From: an uncultured Ilumatobacter sp.
GTDB lineage: Bacteria; Actinomycetota; Acidimicrobiia; Acidimicrobiales; Ilumatobacteraceae
NCBI GenBank assembly: GCA_905480335.1
Contig: CAJQPY010000003.1
Span: forward strand, 97,457-161,456
DNA length: 64,000 nt
Direction of reading: 5' to 3'
Position numbers and translations under genes: made by a program. Under the pieces are notes generated by a model. It worked only from the letters and a program-made list of their open reading frames with translations. It searched no databases and was not told the DNA's origin. Positions 58,405 through 64,000 of this stretch are shown here, in pieces; within the stretch, counting starts at the first letter, position 1; each line of letters opens with the position of its first letter.

Positions 58405-59463
58405 ATGGTGGCGGCCGATCGCGCCCTGGATCTCCCGAAGGTTCTGCTGCACGACCACCTCGACGGGGGCCTTCGTGTGTCGACGGTCATCGACCTTGCG
58501 GCCGAGATCGGCTGGAACCTTCCATCGACCGACCAGGACGATCTACAGGCGTGGTTCACCGCAGGCGCTGCAACTCGCAGCCTTGAAATGTACCTTGCGA
58601 CTTTCGAGCACACATGTGCTGTGATGCAACACGCCGAACACATCGAACGAGTTGCCGCCGAAGCCGCTGTCGACCTTGCAGCTGACGGCGTGGTGTACGC
58701 AGAAATTCGCTTCGCACCCGAACTGCACCAGCAGCACGGCCTCGAACTTGATGTAATTGTCGGCGCCGTGACATCGGGATTACGTCGGGGCGAAGCAGAG
58801 GCGACGTCACCAATCATCGTGAACGTGATTCTGTGCGCGATGCGAACCGAACACCGCTCGCTCGAAATCGCCCAACTTGTCGACCGACTTCGGGCATGGG
58901 ACGACAAGGTCGTCGCCTTTGACCTCGCCGGGGCCGAGACAGGGTTCCCGCCCTCTCTTCACGCTGACGCCCTCGCGTTCGCCCGGCGTTCACATCAGAA
59001 CATCACAATCCACTCCAGTGAACCGCCTGACCTCGAATTGATCTCCGATGCACTGCAACATGGCGCACATCGCATTGGTCACGGAGTACGCCTCCAACGC
59101 GATATCGACGTTGGACCTGACGGAGAGATGGTCCTCGGGCCGCTTGCACGCTACGTGCTTGATCATCAGGTTCATCTCGAGATGGCACCGACCTGCCACG
59201 TCCACGTCGGTGCGGTCGATAGCATCGAGGCTCACCCTCTCGCCCCGATGCTGCGAGCTGGCTTCAACGTCGGCATTAATACCGACAACCGGCTGATGAG
59301 TAACGTCACGCCATCGTCGGAGTTGACTGCCGTCGCCGCGGCACATCACCTGTCGCGAACAGAGATGGGGCGTCTGGCGACGAACGCGATGATGTCGGCA
59401 TTTTGTCCAATTGAGGAACGCCAACGGATCATCACCGAAGTGCTGCGCCCTGCGTACAACTAA
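58405..59463 (+). CDS. adenosine deaminase family protein (divergent)
   Basis: LPKVLLHDHLDGGLRVSTVIDLA, VVYAEIRFAPELH, FDLAGAETGFPP, HSSEPPDLELISDALQHGAHRIGHGVRL, NVGINTDNRLMSN. Confidence 0.92.
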   Translation: MVAADRALDLPKVLLHDHLDGGLRVSTVIDLAAEIGWNLPSTDQDDLQAWFTAGAATRSLEMYLATFEHTCAVMQHAEHIERVAAEAAVDLAADGVVYAEIRFAPELHQQHGLELDVIVGAVTSGLRRGEAEATSPIIVNVILCAMRTEHRSLEIAQLVDRLRAWDDKVVAFDLAGAETGFPPSLHADALAFARRSHQNITIHSSEPPDLELISDALQHGAHRIGHGVRLQRDIDVGPDGEMVLGPLARYVLDHQVHLEMAPTCHVHVGAVDSIEAHPLAPMLRAGFNVGINTDNRLMSNVTPSSELTAVAAAHHLSRTEMGRLATNAMMSAFCPIEERQRIITEVLRPAYN

Positions 59464-59486
59464 CGAATTGAACGCCCGAACAGCGT

Positions 59487-59876
59487 TCAGCGGGTTAGCG
59501 TCGTTACCGCTTCGACTTCGATGCCACCGCGCGGACGCTGCGTCAAGGTGACCGTGACCCGTTCAGGCTGCGCAGTGGTCATCACTTCCGATGCGATCTC
59601 CGCCGACAATGCCTCAGCGAACACGGCACGATCTCGGAACCCCCACAGATACAGCTTCAGACTCTTCGACTCGATGCACCACCCGTTGGGCACGTACTCA
59701 ATCACCACACTCGAGAGGTCGGGCTGCTCGGTGACCGGACACATTGAGGCCAACTCATCGTTGGCGAGGGTCACGATCGAGATCCCTGCCGGCGCCGGAA
59801 ACACCTCAACGTGTTCGACCGCGTGGCGCACGGTGTTGCCGAGGATTGTCAGTTCCATAAAGTCGAGGCTATCCAA
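59487..59876 (-). CDS. queF: NADPH-dependent 7-cyano-7-deazaguanine reductase (preQ1 synthase)
   Basis: LASMCPVTEQPDLSSVVIEYVPNGWCIESKSLKLYLWGFRDRAVFAE is the QueF signature with the catalytic Cys. Confidence 0.93.
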   Translation of the reverse strand: MDSLDFMELTILGNTVRHAVEHVEVFPAPAGISIVTLANDELASMCPVTEQPDLSSVVIEYVPNGWCIESKSLKLYLWGFRDRAVFAEALSAEIASEVMTTAQPERVTVTLTQRPRGGIEVEAVTTLTR

Positions 59877-59984
59877 AGCTGGCCCAACGATCAGCCGGGA
59901 CGCAACCCGTGCGCTTGGTCGGGCGCCACGATCGAACCCGCGCTAACATCTTACCTGTCGCTCTAATGCTCCGGGGAGAATTCC

Positions 59985-61349
59985 GTGCGTAAACCGATCG
60001 TTACTGTCGCCATCGCTGCTGCGATCGGCGTTGCCGCCTGCTCGGGCTCCAATTCGACCTCCCCGGAAATCGAGAGCACCAAAGCCGACGAAGTGGCTCC
60101 GGTCTCGGAACCAGCCGCGCCCGCCACCGATGCGGCCGTGGCGGGCGAGCCCGCTGTCGACGACACCACGACGACAATTGACCCCGCCGAGGCGCAAACG
60201 ATTGAGCAGATCAACGCCTACATCGACGAGGCTGCAGCATTCGATCAGGCCGCAGCCGACGCGCAGTTCCCGGAAGGGCTGACCTTTGCTGCGGGCGGGG
60301 CGCCGGGGTACTCCAGGTACGTGTTCCGAGAGAGCTCGGCCGGTGTCGTTCCAACGCTGGTAGAGGGCCCACTCGACGACACAGTCCGCTGTCAGTCGGT
60401 TGAACTCCCATGCTCCTATCTCGAGCTAAAGGAACTGCACGAATCCGGTGCCGGGATCCCCCTCGAGCTCGAAATGTCGGCCGACGAACTCGCAACTTTG
60501 GTCGGCCAACTCGACGAGCTCAGCGCATTCGCCGAAGAGCATCGGGACATCAATGTCGCCTGTGCGAACGGTTTCGTGAGCGATCGCATCCAGACAGCGA
60601 ACATGGGCACGCACCTCTACAAGGGCGAATTCATCGCCAACGGCTTCGATCCGGGCGAGCCGGAGATCCTGCTCTACGCGCTCGCCGATAACACTGTGCC
60701 GGATGGCGCTGTCGGACAATGTCGTGATGGCGCGTGGAGGGGCGAGCCGATGCAGCTGATTGGGACGTCGTTCATCATCCCACCGCAGGTCATCGGCAAC
60801 GAACACCCCGAAACCTTTGCTGGCCCGCTCGACAACTGGCACATCCACTACAACCTCTGTCGTGGTGCAAGCGAAGGACGGGATTCCTTTCTTCCGCTCA
60901 GCGAATGCCAGGCCGCAGGTGGCCGCTTCAGCGCGTCCCTGGGGTGGATGATCCATGCCTGGGTCGACCCTCAGCATGACAACCAACTTGGTGTCTTCTC
61001 AATGTGGAACCCGACAGTTGCTCCAATCTCTGACCCGAACGCGATCTTCGAGACCCGCGAGGTGCGCGGCAGCGACTTCCCTGACGGTGCCGAGCAGTCA
61101 CTGATCACCGATTTCGACTACACCGGCGAACTGTCGGTCAGCGTCGGCCAGTCGTTGTTCTTCAACAACGTCGACGCTGTTCCACACACGGTGAGCGCCG
61201 GCACATTCGACACGCCAATGTTCGACCAATTCGACTCGGGTCTGCTCGACCCAGGGACAAACTTCGAACTCTCATTCGACGAAGCCGGCGTCTACAGCCT
61301 GTTTTGCACCCTTCACCCCGACATGCAGGCCACCGTCACCGTCAAGTAA
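59985..61349 (+). CDS. lipoprotein with uncharacterised N-terminal domain and C-terminal cupredoxin (plastocyanin-like) domain
   Basis: Lipobox GVAACSGS; C-terminal QSLFFNNVDAVPHTVSAGTFDTPMFDQFDSGLLDPGTNFELSFDEAGVYSLFCTLHPDMQATVTVK retains H...C-x2-H-x2-M type-1 Cu ligands. Confidence 0.85.
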   Translation: MRKPIVTVAIAAAIGVAACSGSNSTSPEIESTKADEVAPVSEPAAPATDAAVAGEPAVDDTTTTIDPAEAQTIEQINAYIDEAAAFDQAAADAQFPEGLTFAAGGAPGYSRYVFRESSAGVVPTLVEGPLDDTVRCQSVELPCSYLELKELHESGAGIPLELEMSADELATLVGQLDELSAFAEEHRDINVACANGFVSDRIQTANMGTHLYKGEFIANGFDPGEPEILLYALADNTVPDGAVGQCRDGAWRGEPMQLIGTSFIIPPQVIGNEHPETFAGPLDNWHIHYNLCRGASEGRDSFLPLSECQAAGGRFSASLGWMIHAWVDPQHDNQLGVFSMWNPTVAPISDPNAIFETREVRGSDFPDGAEQSLITDFDYTGELSVSVGQSLFFNNVDAVPHTVSAGTFDTPMFDQFDSGLLDPGTNFELSFDEAGVYSLFCTLHPDMQATVTVK

Positions 61350-61381
61350 CACGCAGAGGGCGACCGGTCAGGGCCGTTGCG

Positions 61382-62017
61382 TCACGCGGGAGCACCAAAC
61401 TGACGGTCACCCGCATCACCCAACCCCGGCACGATGAATGCGTCGTCGTTCAGTTCGTCGTCCACTGCAGCAGTAAACAGCGTGACGTCAATTCCGCACG
61501 CATCGACAGCAGCGATCCCCTCCGGGGCGCACAGTGCACACACGACGGTCAGTGGCTGTGCCGCTCCGCGATTGATAAGGAGCCGCAGCGTATGGATCAA
61601 CGATCCACCCGTGGCGAGCATCGGGTCCACGACAATGACCGGACGGCTCGCCATGTCGTCGGGCAACTTGTTGACGTAGGGCTCCGGCTCGTGCGTCTCT
61701 TCGTTGCGCGCTATGCCGATGAACCCGATATCGGCGTTAGGCAGCAGGTGCTGAGCAGGGCTCAGGAATCCCAACCCTGCCCGCAGGATCGGGATGATCA
61801 CCGGCTGTGACGCCAACCGCACGGCAGATGCCTCGGTCAGCGGGGTCGTGACCGTGCCTTCGAGCGTCGGCAACGTCCGTGTCGCCTCGGCGATCAGCAA
61901 CATACCGATCCGCTCAAGGTTCGTCCGAAAGAGCGCATTGGGCGTTTCGGCATCTCGGATCCGAGCCAGCGCCTCGAGAGCGAGCGGGTGATCAACTACG
62001 ACGATTTCGACTGTCAT
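61382..62017 (-). CDS. upp: uracil phosphoribosyltransferase
   Basis: VDHPLALEALARIRDAETPNALFRTNLERIGMLLIAEATRTLPT; ILRAGLGFL; VIVVDPMLATGGSLIHTLRLL; VCALCAPEGI. Confidence 0.96.
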   Translation of the reverse strand: MTVEIVVVDHPLALEALARIRDAETPNALFRTNLERIGMLLIAEATRTLPTLEGTVTTPLTEASAVRLASQPVIIPILRAGLGFLSPAQHLLPNADIGFIGIARNEETHEPEPYVNKLPDDMASRPVIVVDPMLATGGSLIHTLRLLINRGAAQPLTVVCALCAPEGIAAVDACGIDVTLFTAAVDDELNDDAFIVPGLGDAGDRQFGAPA

Positions 62018-62030
62018 GGTTCGCAGCCTG

Positions 62031-63119
62031 TCAGACTCCGAGCTGCTCCTCCGCTTTAAGCATCGCATAACGCGGCTTCACGATCCCATCGATGATCTTG
62101 ATCCGCTCAGGAAATGGCACGAAAGCCGACTTCAATGCGTTGACCGTAAGCCACTGCATGTCGTCGAGTCCCCACCCAAACGCGTCGCGGCAACCGAGCA
62201 TCTCCTTGGTCATGGACGTATCACTCATGAGACGGTTGTCGGTGTTGATCGTCACGCGGAACCGTAGGCGCCGGAACATCCCAATCGGATGTTCGGCGAT
62301 CGACGGGGCTATACCCGTATTGACGTTGGAGGTCGGGCACACCTCAAGTGGGATGCGTCGATCGCGGATGTAGTTCGCTAATTGACCCAGCGTTGCGTCA
62401 CCGTCCCGGCTGATTTCGATGTCATCGACAAGACGAACGCCGTGGCCCAGCCGCTCGGCCCCACATAATTGGACAGCCTCCCAAATCGACGGCAGTCCGA
62501 ATGCTTCGCCGGCATGAATCGTGGCGTGGAAATTCTCGCGGTTGACGAGCTGAAAGGCGTCGAGGTGGCGAGTCGGCGGAAACCCGGCCTCCGGCCCGGC
62601 GATGTCGAATCCTATGACACCAGCGTCACGGTGCCGAACGGCGAGTTCAGCGATCTCGTAGCTTCGGGCAGCCTGGCGCATGGCGGAGAGGATCGAATAA
62701 ATAGTGAGATCGGTGCCATCCGAGCCGCGCCGAAAGCCGTCCGTGACCGCTGTGACGACTTCGTCGAGCGTAAGCCTGGCTTCAAGGTGCAACTCGGGTG
62801 CGAAGCGGACCTCGGCGTAAACAATGCCGTCGGCAGCGAGATCCTGCGCGCACTCGAATGCAACACGCTCGATGGCGTCACGGTGCTGCATCACACCGCC
62901 AGTGTGCGCGAACGTTTCAAGGTAGAGCACAAGATCGTTGCGCTTGGCCCCGCGGTTGAACCACTGAGCCAATTCGTCCGCATCTGTCGTCGGAAGATCG
63001 GCGTAGCCGTACTCCGACGCCAACTCGATCACCGTCTGGGGGCGCAGCCCGCCGTCGAGATGGTCATGAAGTAGCGCCTTGGGTGCCCGTGCGATCAGAT
63101 CAGCGGTCGCCATGGCCAC
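62031..63119 (-). CDS. add: adenosine deaminase
   Basis: APKALLHDHLDGGLRPQTVIELA, IVYAEVRFAPELH, FDIAGPEAGFPP, ATIHAGEAFGLPSIWEAVQLCGAERLGHGVRL, VTINTDNRLMSDT. Confidence 0.95.
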   Translation of the reverse strand: MAMATADLIARAPKALLHDHLDGGLRPQTVIELASEYGYADLPTTDADELAQWFNRGAKRNDLVLYLETFAHTGGVMQHRDAIERVAFECAQDLAADGIVYAEVRFAPELHLEARLTLDEVVTAVTDGFRRGSDGTDLTIYSILSAMRQAARSYEIAELAVRHRDAGVIGFDIAGPEAGFPPTRHLDAFQLVNRENFHATIHAGEAFGLPSIWEAVQLCGAERLGHGVRLVDDIEISRDGDATLGQLANYIRDRRIPLEVCPTSNVNTGIAPSIAEHPIGMFRRLRFRVTINTDNRLMSDTSMTKEMLGCRDAFGWGLDDMQWLTVNALKSAFVPFPERIKIIDGIVKPRYAMLKAEEQLGV

Positions 63120-63180
63120 ACGCTATCGATCTCAGAGATCTGGCCAAGCCGAACGGCAGCCGGTTCACAGGTGGGCTCAA

Positions 63181-64000
63181 TCACATTGAACGACGTTGGT
63201 CGCTGGGGACGGCAGCGACGCGGAAACCCATGTTGCCCGTCGACGAGTCGACCGCATTCGAACTCCGTGCCGAGACGCGGTACCGATCGCAGTAGGAGTC
63301 GTGACAGAGGTACGACCCACCACGAATCACGCGTGCCTCGCCGGCCGGCGGACCAGTAGGGTCGGTAGTGGGACCAGTGCGGTGAAAATCGGAGTGAAAC
63401 CAGTCTGCACACCACTCCCACACATTTCCGGCGACGTTGTAAAGGCCAAATCCATTCGGCGGGAACGCATCGACAGGGGCAGTGCCGACGTATCCATCGT
63501 CGGCGGTGTTCTCGACGGGAAAGCTCCCCTCCCATATGTTGCACATTGTTGCGCCATCAGGCGCCAACTCGTCGCCCCACGCAAAACGTCGCAACTCGAG
63601 TCCGCCGCGCGCAGCGCGTTCCCACTCCGCTTCCGTCGGAAGCCTCACTCCCGCCCATTCGCAATACGCCATCGCATCGTTCCACGAGACGTGCACGACG
63701 GGATGGTCGAGTAGGCCCTCAAGATCAGACTGTGGTCCAGCCGGATGAGCCCAGTCCGCCCCAAACACCTGCCGCCACCACGGTGTGGCCGCTACCGCGC
63801 GAGTTTCGGGAAAGTCATCCGGAAGAAACATGTGGAATACGAACGACCACTCAAACCGTTCTGCGTCCGTGCCGAAGCCGGTGTCATCGACAAAGTTCCT
63901 GAACTCTCGGTTACTGACTGCGTACGGAGCGATCTGGTACTCACCGAGCTCGATCTCGCGGGCCGGACTCTCACCATCGCCTTTCCAGCGGTAGTCCTCG
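63181..64000 (-). CDS. formylglycine-generating enzyme family (SUMF1/FGE), 5' end beyond window
   Basis: [71 protein letters not shown] retains both FGE cysteines. The frame stays open upstream to the window edge ([37 protein letters not shown]). Confidence 0.93.
   Translation of the reverse strand, partial: EDYRWKGDGESPAREIELGEYQIAPYAVSNREFRNFVDDTGFGTDAERFEWSFVFHMFLPDDFPETRAVAATPWWRQVFGADWAHPAGPQSDLEGLLDHPVVHVSWNDAMAYCEWAGVRLPTEAEWERAARGGLELRRFAWGDELAPDGATMCNIWEGSFPVENTADDGYVGTAPVDAFPPNGFGLYNVAGNVWEWCADWFHSDFHRTGPTTDPTGPPAGEARVIRGGSYLCHDSYCDRYRVSARSSNAVDSSTGNMGFRVAAVPSDQRRSM

Overview
The window is high-GC actinobacterial chromosome. Gene content and the spurious antisense ORFs suggest an Acidimicrobiia/Ilumatobacter-like lineage, but this is an inference without any search. 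About 0-8 kb is an acyl-CoA metabolism cluster. About 8.2-12.1 kb is an iron region: [2Fe-2S] protein, bacterioferritin, DtxR-type regulator, decayed siderophore genes, a HugZ-like protein and a strong TTAGGTATACCTAA palindrome. About 20-48 kb is a conserved actinobacterial housekeeping backbone: rsmI, metG, tatD, rsmA, ispE, glmU, prs, rplY, pth, mfd, mazG, eno, ftsB-like, DUF501, Ppx-like. About 53-63 kb is a nucleoside uptake/salvage locus: BMP-type ABC transporter, two adenosine deaminases and upp. I found no CRISPR array, prophage, transposase or known defence system. The observations most worth checking are: a 90-bp in-frame insertion with 11-bp inverted repeats inside an acyl-CoA synthetase; a CO-dehydrogenase-type maturation cassette (MoxR/CoxE/XdhC x2/MobA-like/CoxG) with no structural genes, sitting between ftsB and DUF501; a half-length Ppx-like protein and a truncated GlmU; a possible RlpA-like protein in the rpfB slot; a nested hairpin with CGTCCGAA repeats upstream of rplY; decayed iron-acquisition genes near a palindromic operator; two tiny ribosomal proteins missed by the ORF track; and a two-domain cupredoxin lipoprotein.
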